Source: Microlunatus sp. Gsoil 973
Lineage (GTDB): Bacteria > Actinomycetota > Actinomycetes > Propionibacteriales > Propionibacteriaceae
Assembly: GCF_009707365.1 (NCBI RefSeq)
Contig: NZ_CP046122.1
Location: forward strand, 2,790,001 to 2,854,000
Length of the DNA stretch: 64,000 nt
Direction: 5' to 3'
The notes under the pieces are model-generated. The model searched no databases. It saw only the letters and a list, made by a program, of their open reading frames with translations, and was not told the origin of the DNA. How positions within the stretch are numbered: position 1 is the stretch's first letter; the number at the start of each line of letters is the position of its first letter. Below, in pieces: positions 55,801 through 64,000 of the stretch. The translations under genes and the position numbers were made by a program.

Positions 55801-57288
55801 ATGTCTGCACCCCGATCCCTCGTCCGGCTGGCCGTCGGCGTGATCACCGCGGTGTCGGTGATGACGACGGCGGCAGCGCCGCCCGCGAACGCATCGCCCG
55901 ACGATCCCGGCCTGCGGACCAAGATCAGATCGGTGCTGCGGGACACCCGGGTGGCCCAGGGCAGGACGGGTGCCATCGTGCTCGACGCGAGCGACGGACG
56001 GGAGCTGGTCAAGCGGCATGCGGGGTGGGGCATCATTCCCGCCTCGAACACCAAGATCGCGACTGCCGTGACCGCGATGCACACCCTCGGGCCGGGCTAC
56101 CGGTTCAAGACCGAGGTGATCCGCCGCGGACGGGTCAGCAGCGGAACGCTGTCCGGGAACCTCTACCTCAAGGGGTACGGCGACCCGACGCTGCGGCGCT
56201 CGGATCTGAAGAAGCTGGCCGGGCGGGTGCACGACGCGGGCATCCGGACCGTGACCGGTGCGCTGGTCGCCGACTCCTCGTTCTTCGACAATGTCGGCTA
56301 CAACCGCACCTGGAACACCTCCTACGCCGACGACTACTACGCAGCGAAGGTCTCCGGACTGACCCTGGCCCCCGATGCCGACTACGACGCCGGGACCGTG
56401 CGGATCAACTACGCCCCCGGCAGCGCCGCGGGCAAACCGGCCCGGATCAGCTTCACGCCCAAGGCGGCCAGGTCCTACCTGCGGGTGTCGAACAAGGCGA
56501 CCACCGGCAAGCGCGGGACGCGCGTCACCTTCGCGGCCTCTCGTACTTACGGCTCGGCCACCATCAAGCTCCGGGGCAAGGTGCCCCGGGGCAGGTCGAC
56601 CGGCCACACCCTGATCACGGTGGCCCGGCCCGACCTGTACGCGGCCACCGTGTTCCGTGCGGAACTGACCCGGGCCGGTGTCGCCGTACGGGGCACGACG
56701 AAGGCCCGCGCCACGCCGGCCGGGCACCGTACGGTGATCGCCCGGGACACCTCGATGACCTTGTCCAAACTGCTGGTGCCGTTCCTGAAGCTGTCCAACA
56801 ACACCCACGCCGAGGCGTTGACCAAGGCGATGGGCACGTTGCAGGGGCGCCCCGGGAACTGGGCCGACGGGTTGTCCTACACCAGGGCGTATCTGAAGCA
56901 TCTCGGCGCCCCGATGAAGCACGTCCGGCTGCACGACGGCTCCGGTCTCAGCCGGGGCAACCGGTTGACCGCCCGTGGGCTGGCCCGCGTGCTGTACAGG
57001 GTCCAGCGGGCGCCGTGGTTCGATGCCTTCTATGCCGCGCTGCCGGTTGCCGGCAACACCAAGCGCATGGTGGGCGGCACGCTGCGGCACCGGATGAACG
57101 GGACCCGGGCGGCCGACAACGCGCGGGCCAAGACGGGCACGCTGACCGGCGTCACGGCGCTCAGCGGCTACGTCCGCGGCCGGGACGGGCGGCGGTACGT
57201 GTTCTCCATGCTGAGCAACTACTCCGGCACGTCACCACGCCCCGTCGAGGACGAGTTCGTCCGGACACTGGCCGCTCGACGACGCTGA
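55801..57288 (+). CDS. dacB: D-alanyl-D-alanine carboxypeptidase/endopeptidase (PBP4 type)
   Basis: 495 residues with signal peptide (LVRLAVGVITAVSVMTTAAA). Peptidase S13 motifs: SxxK in IPASNTKIATAV, SxN in LSNNTHAEALTKAMG, and KTG in ARAKTGTLTGVTALSGY. Domain inserts between the first two motifs are typical of PBP4. Trims peptidoglycan stem peptides in the periplasm-like space. It starts 37 bp after the GH76 gene and may be co-transcribed. Confidence 0.93.
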   Translation: MSAPRSLVRLAVGVITAVSVMTTAAAPPANASPDDPGLRTKIRSVLRDTRVAQGRTGAIVLDASDGRELVKRHAGWGIIPASNTKIATAVTAMHTLGPGYRFKTEVIRRGRVSSGTLSGNLYLKGYGDPTLRRSDLKKLAGRVHDAGIRTVTGALVADSSFFDNVGYNRTWNTSYADDYYAAKVSGLTLAPDADYDAGTVRINYAPGSAAGKPARISFTPKAARSYLRVSNKATTGKRGTRVTFAASRTYGSATIKLRGKVPRGRSTGHTLITVARPDLYAATVFRAELTRAGVAVRGTTKARATPAGHRTVIARDTSMTLSKLLVPFLKLSNNTHAEALTKAMGTLQGRPGNWADGLSYTRAYLKHLGAPMKHVRLHDGSGLSRGNRLTARGLARVLYRVQRAPWFDAFYAALPVAGNTKRMVGGTLRHRMNGTRAADNARAKTGTLTGVTALSGYVRGRDGRRYVFSMLSNYSGTSPRPVEDEFVRTLAARRR

Positions 57289-57293
57289 GCCGA

Positions 57294-60200
57294 TCAGCCC
57301 AGCACGAGCACCAGATCGCCGCCCTCGACCTGCTGCACCGGGCCGATCGCCAGCCGCTTGACGGTTCCGGCGCGGGGTGCGGTGATCGCCGCCTCCATCT
57401 TCATCGCCTCGATGGTCGCAACGGTGGCGCCGGCCTCGACGGTGTCGCCCTCGACGACGCGAAGACTGACCACCCCGGAGAACGGAGCGGCCACCTGGCC
57501 CGGGTTGGAGGCCTCGGCCTTCTCGGCGGCCTTGATGTCGACCTTGATCGAGTTGTCCCGAACCCGGATCGGGCGAAGCTGACCGTTGAGGGTGCACATC
57601 ACCGTGCGCATGCCCTTCTCGTCCGCTTCACCGATCGCCTCGAGGCCGAGGATCACGCTGACGCCGCGGCCGATCCGGGCGACGTGTTCGGTCTCGGGCT
57701 GCAACCCGTACAGGAAGTCCGCGGTGTCCAGCCGCGCGACATCACCGTAGGTGTCCCGGGCGGCGAGGAAATCCTTGGTCGGCCCGGGGAACAGCAGCCG
57801 GTTCAGGGTCTCCTGCGCGGTCCGGCCCCCCTTGTCCAGCGCCTCCTCGTCCTCAGCGCTGAGTGTCTCCTCCCGCACCGGCACCGTACGACCGGCGAGC
57901 GCCTTGGTCCGGAACGGTTCGGGCCAGCCGGCTGACGGCTTCCCCAGCTCCCCGGCCAGGAATCCGATCACCGAGTCCGGGATGTCGTACTTGCCCGGGT
58001 TCTCCTCGAAATCCTTCGGGTCGGCACCGACCGCGACCAGGTGCAGGGCAAGATCACCGACGACCTTGGACGACGGAGTGACCTTGGTCGGGCGGCCGAC
58101 GATCTTGTCGGCCGCGGCGTACATCGCCTCGATCTGTTCGAACTTCTCCCCCAGGCCGAGTGCGATGGCCTGCTGTCGCAGGTTCGACAGCTGACCACCG
58201 GGAATCTCGTGGTCGTAGACCCGTCCGGTCGGGCTGGGCAGTCCGGACTCGAAGGGTGCGTAGATCCGCCGTACGGCCTCCCAGTACGGCTCGAGATCCA
58301 TCACCCTGCGCAGGTCGAGGCGACTCTCCCGCTCGGTGTGCGCCAGCGCGGCTACCAGCGCGGAGGCGGGCGGCTGACTGGTGGTCGCCGACATCGGTGC
58401 GCTGGCCACGTCGACGGCGTCCACTCCGGCGTCGATCGCCGCCAGCAGGGTGCCGATCTGGCCGCCTGCTGTGTCGTGGGTGTGCAGGTGCACGGGAAGA
58501 TCGAACCGCTCGCGCAGCGCCGACACCAGACGCGCGGCGGCCGGCGGGCGCAGCAGACCGGCCATGTCCTTGATGGCCAGGATGTGCGCTCCGGCCCGCA
58601 CGGCCTGCTCGGCCAGCCGCAGGTAGTAGTCGAGCGTGTAGGTCGATTCGTCGGGAGAATTGAGGTCGCTGGTGTAGCACAGCGCGACCTCGGCGATCGT
58701 GGTGTTGGTCTCCAGGACCGCCTCGATCGCCGGCCGCATCTGCTCGACGTCGTTGAGCGCGTCGAAGATCCGGAAGATGTCGATGCCGGTCTCGGCGGCC
58801 TGCTGGACGAATGTCCGGGTCACCTTCTCCGGGTACGGGGTGTAGCCGACGGTGTTGCGGCCCCGCAACAGCATCTGCAGCGCCAGACCGGGCATGTTGT
58901 AGCGCAGCGCGGCCAGCCGCTCCCAGGGATCCTCGTGCAGGAAGCGCAGCGCGACGTCGTAGGTCGCCCCGCCCCAACATTCGACGGAGAACAGTTCCGG
59001 GGTCATCCGCCCGACATAGGGCGCGATCCGGAGCAGGTCCTTGGTCCGCACCCGGGTGGCCAACAACGACTGGTGCGCGTCGCGGAAGGTGGTGTCAGTG
59101 ATCTCGACACTGGTCCGGCCGCGAAGATCGGCGGCGAATCCGGTCGGACCAAGATCAAGAAGCCGCTGCCGGGAGCCCTGCGGCGATGGCAGGGACAGGT
59201 CGACGCCGGCCGGCCGCTTCTCACCCGGATCCAACAGGGTCGGGCGATTGCCGTTGGGCTTGTTCACCGTCACCTCGGCCAGGTAGCGGAGCAGCTTGGT
59301 GCCGCGGTCGCCGGGCGTCCGGGCATTGAGCAACTCCGGCCGCTGCTCGATGAAGGTGGTGGCGATGTTACCGGCGAGGAACTCCGGATCCTCCAGAACC
59401 GCTTGCAGGAAGGGAATGTTGGTGCTCACACCGCGAATCCGGAATTCGGCGAGGGCACGCCGGGCCCTGGCCACCGCGGTGGAGAAGTCGCGGCCGCGAC
59501 AGGTCAGCTTGACCAGCATCGAGTCGAAGTGCGCGCTGACCTCTGCGCCGGTGTCGGCCGTACCGCCGTCGAGCCGCACGCCTGCACCGCCGGCCGACCG
59601 GTACGCGGTGATCGTTCCGGTGTCTGGCCGGAACCCGTTGGCCGGGTCCTCTGTGGTGATCCGGCACTGCAACGCGGCACCGTTGATGCTGATCCTGTCC
59701 TGACGCAGATCGAGATCGTCAAGGGTCGATCCGGAGGCAATCATCATCTGGGACTGGACGAGATCGATACCGGTGATCTCCTCGGTCACGGTGTGCTCGA
59801 CCTGGATCCGCGGATTCATCTCGATGAAGACGTGCTGCCCGGCCCGCGGACCCTCGGTCTCCACCAGGAACTCGACCGTGCCGGCGCAGGAGTAGTTGAT
59901 CGACTCGGCGAACTTCACGGCGTCGCCGGTCAACGCCGCCCGCAACTCGTCGGTGATGTGCGGCGCGGGCGCCAGTTCGATCACCTTCTGGTGCCGGCGC
60001 TGCAGCGAACAGTCACGCTCGAAGAGGTGGATGGTGTTCCCGGCGCCATCCGCCAGGATCTGCACCTCGATGTGCCGTGGCCGACTGACGGCCTGTTCGA
60101 TGAAGACCGTCGGGTCACCGAAGGCGCTGTCGGCCTCCCGCATCGCCTGCTCGAGGGCCTCCCGGAGCTGCCCGGGTTCGTCGACCCGGCGCATCCCCCG

Positions 60201-60695
60201 GCCGCCGCCGCCGGCGACCGCCTTGACGAAGACCGGGTAACCGATCTCGTCGGCACCCGCGACCAGTGCCTCCACATCGGCCGACGGGTCGGTCGACCGC
60301 AGTGTGGGGATCCCGGCTGCCCGGGCGGCGCCGATCGCGCGCACCTTGTTGCCGGCCAGTTCCAGGACGTCGGCCGGCGGCCCGATGAACGTGATCCCGG
60401 CGGCGTCGCAGGCCCGAGCCAGGTCGGGATTCTCGCTGAGGAAGCCGTACCCGGGGTAGATGGCGTCGGCGCCGCTGTTGACCGCCGCCCGGACGATCTC
60501 CTCGACGTCAAGGTAGGCCCGGACCGGGTGCCCCCGCTCACCGATCTCGTACGCCTCGTCGGCCTTGATCCGGTGGATTGCATTGCGATCCTCGTACGGA
60601 TACACCGCAACCGTCTGGGCTCCGAGCTCGTAGGCGGCACGGAAGGCGCGGACCGCGATCTCCCCGCGATTGGCGACCAGGACCTTGGCGAACAT
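57294..60695 (-). CDS. pyc: Pyruvate carboxylase
   Basis: Biotin enzyme carboxylating pyruvate to oxaloacetate (anaplerosis). 1133 residues from MFAKVLVANRGEIAVRAF. Order: biotin carboxylase (EAVAGGGGRGMR-like KAVAGGGGRGMRRVD, IEVQILAD, FIEMNPRIQVEHTVTEE), carboxyltransferase (FRDAHQSLLATRVRTKDLL, VECWGGATYDVALRFL, HTHDTAGGQ), and the C-terminal biotinyl domain with Lys1099 in IEAMKMEAAI. A TAGATT eight bases before ATG on the coding strand might be a -10 giving a nearly leaderless mRNA. Confidence 0.97.
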   Translation of the reverse strand: MFAKVLVANRGEIAVRAFRAAYELGAQTVAVYPYEDRNAIHRIKADEAYEIGERGHPVRAYLDVEEIVRAAVNSGADAIYPGYGFLSENPDLARACDAAGITFIGPPADVLELAGNKVRAIGAARAAGIPTLRSTDPSADVEALVAGADEIGYPVFVKAVAGGGGRGMRRVDEPGQLREALEQAMREADSAFGDPTVFIEQAVSRPRHIEVQILADGAGNTIHLFERDCSLQRRHQKVIELAPAPHITDELRAALTGDAVKFAESINYSCAGTVEFLVETEGPRAGQHVFIEMNPRIQVEHTVTEEITGIDLVQSQMMIASGSTLDDLDLRQDRISINGAALQCRITTEDPANGFRPDTGTITAYRSAGGAGVRLDGGTADTGAEVSAHFDSMLVKLTCRGRDFSTAVARARRALAEFRIRGVSTNIPFLQAVLEDPEFLAGNIATTFIEQRPELLNARTPGDRGTKLLRYLAEVTVNKPNGNRPTLLDPGEKRPAGVDLSLPSPQGSRQRLLDLGPTGFAADLRGRTSVEITDTTFRDAHQSLLATRVRTKDLLRIAPYVGRMTPELFSVECWGGATYDVALRFLHEDPWERLAALRYNMPGLALQMLLRGRNTVGYTPYPEKVTRTFVQQAAETGIDIFRIFDALNDVEQMRPAIEAVLETNTTIAEVALCYTSDLNSPDESTYTLDYYLRLAEQAVRAGAHILAIKDMAGLLRPPAAARLVSALRERFDLPVHLHTHDTAGGQIGTLLAAIDAGVDAVDVASAPMSATTSQPPASALVAALAHTERESRLDLRRVMDLEPYWEAVRRIYAPFESGLPSPTGRVYDHEIPGGQLSNLRQQAIALGLGEKFEQIEAMYAAADKIVGRPTKVTPSSKVVGDLALHLVAVGADPKDFEENPGKYDIPDSVIGFLAGELGKPSAGWPEPFRTKALAGRTVPVREETLSAEDEEALDKGGRTAQETLNRLLFPGPTKDFLAARDTYGDVARLDTADFLYGLQPETEHVARIGRGVSVILGLEAIGEADEKGMRTVMCTLNGQLRPIRVRDNSIKVDIKAAEKAEASNPGQVAAPFSGVVSLRVVEGDTVEAGATVATIEAMKMEAAITAPRAGTVKRLAIGPVQQVEGGDLVLVLG

Positions 60696-60906
60696 GCCCC
60701 AGAATCTAGTGGGTTCGACCCAGCACTCCCGCACCCACCGCCTCCCCCACCCCGGCGAGGGGTCACAAACCCCTCAATATTCGCGGTGTGTCGTCGTGCC
60801 CAGCGGCCGCGACGCCCGGCCGATCGTCGCCACGCCACAGGCTTCCGGTGCGTCGCGCCTATGCTTCGTCGTGGGGCAGCGCCGTCTCGAACCGGAAGGG
60901 TTGATC

Positions 60907-61875
60907 ATGGTCGGGTTCCGACAGCTCGGCAACACGGATGTGGAGATCACGCCGATCGGCCTGGGCTGCATGCAGTTCAGCGTCAGCGGCCTGGCCGGGC
61001 TGATCTATCCCGGCATGCAGCCCGACCGGTCGACCGAGATCGTCAAAGCCGCCCTGGACGGTGGCATCAACTGGTTCGACACCGCGGAGATGTACGGCCA
61101 CGGGCACTCCGAGCGCTTGCTGTCCGGTGCCCTGCACGCCTTGGGCGTCGAGCCCGGTTCGATCCGGATCGCCACCAAATGGACCCCGTTCGGGCGGCGG
61201 GCGTCGAGCATCATCAAGACGATCCATGACCGGCTCGACGCACTGCAGGGCTATCCGATCGACCTGCACCAGATCCACACCCCGAGGGGTGGCCTGTCCC
61301 CTATTGAGGCACAGGTCGATGCCATGGCCGATCTCGCCGAGGCCGAGCAGATCGGGCATGTCGGGGTGAGCAACTTCAGTGCCGGCCAGATGGAACTCGC
61401 CCACATCCGGCTGCGCAAGCGCGGCCTGGTACTGGCCTCCAACCAGGTGCAGATCAGCCTGCTGCACCGCAGCATCGAGACCGATGGTGTGCTGAGCACC
61501 GCTCGCCGGCTGGGCATCACGCTGATCGGCTACTCGCCGCTGCGTCAGGGGATCCTGACCGGCCGGTTCCACGACGACCCGAGCACGATACGGGCGCTTC
61601 CCATCACCCGGCGCTGGATGACGGGACTGCCCGACCAGCGGGTGCTGCGCAGAACAGAACCGCTGATCAACGAGCTGCGCCGGATCGCCGCCGCCCACGA
61701 CGCCACGCCGGCCCAGGTGGCGCTCGGCTGGGTGATCAGCAACTACGGCGACACCGTCGTCTGCATCCCCGGTGCTTCCAATGCCTCACAGGCGACCGAA
61801 AGCGCCGCTGTCCTGGGCCTAGAACTCAGTCACGCGGAGCTGATCGCGTTGAACGACGCAACCCCTGGCCACTGA
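60907..61875 (+). CDS. Aldo/keto reductase
   Basis: 322 residues, ATG after GGAAGGG. TIM-barrel AKR with the full tetrad: Asp and Tyr in WFDTAEMYGHGHSE, Lys in IATKWTP and His in IDLHQIHTPRG; NADPH segment HVGVSNFSAGQM and GYSPLRQGILTGRF. C-terminal GWVISNYGDTVVCIPGASN is typical of the AKR11/AKR13-like bacterial group. The substrate is unknown. Confidence 0.92.
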   Translation: MVGFRQLGNTDVEITPIGLGCMQFSVSGLAGLIYPGMQPDRSTEIVKAALDGGINWFDTAEMYGHGHSERLLSGALHALGVEPGSIRIATKWTPFGRRASSIIKTIHDRLDALQGYPIDLHQIHTPRGGLSPIEAQVDAMADLAEAEQIGHVGVSNFSAGQMELAHIRLRKRGLVLASNQVQISLLHRSIETDGVLSTARRLGITLIGYSPLRQGILTGRFHDDPSTIRALPITRRWMTGLPDQRVLRRTEPLINELRRIAAAHDATPAQVALGWVISNYGDTVVCIPGASNASQATESAAVLGLELSHAELIALNDATPGH

Positions 61876-61882
61876 CCCGGGC

Positions 61883-62749
61883 TCACCCCGCCATCGCATC
61901 CAGCTCGGTGATCACGTCCTCGGGCAGCTGCAGCCCGGCTCCGTTGACGTTCTCCTCGAGGTGGGCGACCGACGATGTGCCCGGGATCAGCAGGATGTTC
62001 GGCGAGCGCTGCAGCAACCAGGCCAGGGCAACGGCCATCGGCGTCGCCTCCAGCCGCTTCGCCACCGCGGCCAGCTCGTCGGACTGCAATCGGGAGAAGC
62101 CACCCAACGGGAAGTACGGCACGAACGCGATACCCTGCTCGGCGGTCCGGTTGACAAGATCATCGTCCACGCGGTGGACGATGTTGTAGAAGTTCTGGAC
62201 ACACACCACGGGGGCGATCCTCTGCGCCTCGGCCAGCTGATCACTGTTGATGGTGCTCAGGCCGATGTGCTTGACCAGCCCCTGCTGCTGCAGCTCCGCG
62301 ACGGTCTCGACCTGCTCGGCGATCGATCCCGGCTCGGCCTCCTGGAAGCCGCCGACCCTGATGTTGACCACATCCAGAGCGTCCAGGCCGAGACGATCAA
62401 GGTTGTCGTGCACCTGTTGGCGGAGCTCTTCGGGTGACCTGGCTTCCGGCCAGCCGCCCTCGTCGTCCCGGCGGGCGCCGATCTTGGTCACGATGTGCAG
62501 GTCGTCCGGATAGGGATACAGCGCCTCACGGATGATCTCGTTGGTGACGTACGGGCCGTAGTAGTCGGAGGTGTCGATGTGGTTGATGCCGAGTTCGACC
62601 ACTCTGCGCAGTACGCCGATCGCAGCGTCGCGGTCGCGCGGCGGGCCGAAGACGCCTGGCCCCGCAAGCTGCATCGCGCCGTAGCCGACGCGGGTGACCT
62701 CAAGATCACCGAGTTGATAGTTGCCACCGGGGAGATTCCTGTTGAGCAT
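61883..62749 (-). CDS. YdbC-type aldo/keto reductase family protein
   Basis: 288 residues from ATG after AAGGAA. Strongly YdbC-like: GYGAMQLAGPGVFGPPRDRD, INHIDTSDYYGPYVTNEIIR, IVTKIGARRDDEG, QQQGLVKHIGLST and LAWLLQRSPNILLIPGTSSV. Asp, Tyr and Lys of the AKR tetrad are present, but the usual catalytic His is replaced (LDVVNIRVGG, Arg at that place), as in YdbC. Convergent with the other AKR gene, eight bp apart, yet clearly of a different subgroup. Confidence 0.9.
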   Translation of the reverse strand: MLNRNLPGGNYQLGDLEVTRVGYGAMQLAGPGVFGPPRDRDAAIGVLRRVVELGINHIDTSDYYGPYVTNEIIREALYPYPDDLHIVTKIGARRDDEGGWPEARSPEELRQQVHDNLDRLGLDALDVVNIRVGGFQEAEPGSIAEQVETVAELQQQGLVKHIGLSTINSDQLAEAQRIAPVVCVQNFYNIVHRVDDDLVNRTAEQGIAFVPYFPLGGFSRLQSDELAAVAKRLEATPMAVALAWLLQRSPNILLIPGTSSVAHLEENVNGAGLQLPEDVITELDAMAG

Positions 62750-62872
62750 GAGTTCCTTTCCGACGTACTCACCGCGGCGCGGTGCTGTCGACAAGCCTCA
62801 CCCCAAGCGCGTCGTCTGACAAGCCGTCCGACGGTCCTAGGACTCGCAGGGCCCCCTTTCGTGCTGCGGGCG

Positions 62873-63988
62873 TCAGGCGACGCGAGTGGAGTCGATGCCG
62901 AACTCTGCGAGGGCCTCGGGAATCGGCGAGACGCCGAGTCCGGGGCCGGTCGGAACGTCGATGTGCCCGTCCTTCAGCACCAGCGGTTCGGTGAGATCCT
63001 TTGCGTAGAAGCGATCCGAGCCGGAGATGTCGCCCGGCAGAGTGAATCCGGGCAGCGCCGCCAGCGCCGCGTTCGCCGCCCGCCCGAGGCCGGTCTCCAG
63101 CATCCCGCCGCACCAGACCGCAACACCGTTGGCCCAGGCCAGGTCGTGGATCCGCCTGGCCTCGAGGTAGCCGCCGACCCGGCCGGCCTTGATGTTGATC
63201 ACTGCCGCCGCGCCGAGTGCGATGGCGTCGGCGGCGGCTTCGGCGGAGACGATCGACTCGTCCAGGCACATCGGGGTGATCATCTGTCGGGCCAGTGCGG
63301 CATGTTGGCGGAGATCCTCCTCGCCCAGCGGCTGCTCGATCAGCAACAGATCGAACTCGTCGAGCCGACGCAGCAACGGCGCATCGACGAGGGTGTACGC
63401 GGCGTTCGCATCGACCTGGAGCAGCAGGTCGTCGCCGAACCGTTCCCTGACGGCCCGGACCCGGTCGATGTCGCGGCCGGGTTCGATCTTGAGCTTGATC
63501 CGTACATAGCCCTGGTCGAGGTAGCTGCCAACCACGTCCAGCAGCTGCTCCACGCTGGGTTGGATGCCCACGCTGACACCGGCCGGCACCCGGTCGGTCA
63601 CGGCTCCTAAATAGGAGGCCAGCGAGATACCCGCACTGCGCAACTGGGCATCGAGGACGGCCATCTCCACGGCAGCCTTGGACATCCGGTGACCGATCAC
63701 CGGCCGCAGCCGGTGGCCGACCGTTTCCGCGGTCACCCCGCCCGTGCGCAGCAGCGGCAGCAGGTGATCGGTGATCACCAGTTTCGCGGCGGCGAGGAAT
63801 TCGCTGGAATACAACGGACTTTCCATCGCCACGCACTCGCCCCAGCCGGTCACGGCGGTCCCGTTCGCGGTGGTCGCATGCACCTCGAGGATCAGCGCCT
63901 GCCGGACGGTCTGCGTTCCGAACGAGGTGGTGAACGGCGCGACCAACGGCATCGACACGGTGTGGATGATCGTCTCATCGATCAACAT
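62873..63988 (-). CDS. o-succinylbenzoate synthase / N-acylamino acid racemase family enzyme
   Basis: 371 residues from ATG after AAGGAC. Enolase superfamily, MLE/OSBS subgroup: catalytic Lys pair in YVRIKLKIEPG, Asp in LLQVDANAAYT, Glu in LLIEQPLGEEDL, Asp in CLDESI, and Lys in VINIKAGRVGG. Such proteins make o-succinylbenzoate for menaquinone or racemise N-acylamino acids, and the two activities cannot be told apart by eye. No other men gene is in the window, which slightly favours the racemase. Confidence 0.85.
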   Translation of the reverse strand: MLIDETIIHTVSMPLVAPFTTSFGTQTVRQALILEVHATTANGTAVTGWGECVAMESPLYSSEFLAAAKLVITDHLLPLLRTGGVTAETVGHRLRPVIGHRMSKAAVEMAVLDAQLRSAGISLASYLGAVTDRVPAGVSVGIQPSVEQLLDVVGSYLDQGYVRIKLKIEPGRDIDRVRAVRERFGDDLLLQVDANAAYTLVDAPLLRRLDEFDLLLIEQPLGEEDLRQHAALARQMITPMCLDESIVSAEAAADAIALGAAAVINIKAGRVGGYLEARRIHDLAWANGVAVWCGGMLETGLGRAANAALAALPGFTLPGDISGSDRFYAKDLTEPLVLKDGHIDVPTGPGLGVSPIPEALAEFGIDSTRVA

Positions 63989-64000
63989 CGGGGTGTCCTT

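Noticed and set aside
58041-61229. Open frame of more than 1000 codons opposite pyruvate carboxylase
   Set aside because: Complementary-strand artefact of high GC3; pyc motifs on the minus strand are decisive.

Overview
The window is high-GC, gene-dense chromosomal DNA from an actinobacterium. Pointers are an NrtR-controlled nadABC operon, an actinobacterial-type ileS T-box with a very short Stem I, a SAM-IV riboswitch, a CIRCE-controlled Ruc-like chaperone, a DtxR/IdeR regulator with the canonical metal ligands, an acVLRF1 ribosome-rescue hydrolase and a DinB/mycothiol-transferase-type protein. A Propionibacteriales member (Microlunatus-like) fits best, but this is inference; no rRNA is present. 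No insertion sequence, phage, CRISPR array or replication origin was seen.

Layout. 0-6.4 kb: YCII protein (cut by the window edge), nrtR and the divergent nadA-nadB-nadC operon, then a D(-)-tartrate dehydratase. 6.4-9.9 kb: ileS (minus) behind its T-box leader. 9.9-15.5 kb: TetR/oxidoreductase divergent pair with two palindromic operators, a SAM-IV riboswitch ahead of a cysteine-desulfurase-like enzyme and a zinc alcohol dehydrogenase, VOC and DinB proteins. 15.6-19.8 kb: penicillin-acylase-family enzyme, CIRCE plus ruc-like gene, SAF-domain protein. 19.9-23.5 kb: lutABC lactate oxidation operon and a RutE-like nitroreductase. 23.6-24.04 kb: a non-coding repeat array. 24.1-33.3 kb: UTP-glucose-1-phosphate uridylyltransferase, a Tat lipoprotein, a five-gene-type peptide ABC importer on the minus strand (two members frameshifted), and a PH-domain membrane protein. 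33.4-35.7 kb: tRNA-Arg(CCT), thioredoxin, methyltransferase, IdeR-like regulator. 35.7-40.6 kb: amino-sugar catabolic operon (SIS isomerase/deaminase, ROK kinase, NagA, class II aldolase) with a divergent DeoR regulator. 40.7-41.3 kb: a second repeat block. 41.35-42.4 kb: a promoter, a 12-residue leader peptide with an extraordinarily long Shine-Dalgarno, a structured leader and the acVLRF1 gene. 42.4-51 kb: pdxH, serC, secreted proteins, serine hydrolase, ThrE-type exporter, anmK. 50.3-57.3 kb: APH-like kinase, GH92 (frameshifted) and GH76 mannan enzymes, DacB. 57.3-64 kb: pyruvate carboxylase, two aldo/keto reductases, and an o-succinylbenzoate-synthase/N-acylamino-acid-racemase-family enzyme.

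Two themes stand out. First, RNA-level control is dense: T-box (ileS), SAM-IV (desulfurase/ADH) and the acVLRF1 leader, whose peptide, anti-SD-complementary SD and alternative pairings look like a translation-stress attenuator coupled to a ribosome-rescue enzyme. I consider this the best candidate for a little-described system. Second, four genes (oligopeptide-binding protein, dppC-type permease, nagA, GH92), and probably the methyltransferase, carry one-base indels in or beside short G/C runs, so either a sugar/peptide uptake repertoire is decaying or the assembly has residual homopolymer errors.
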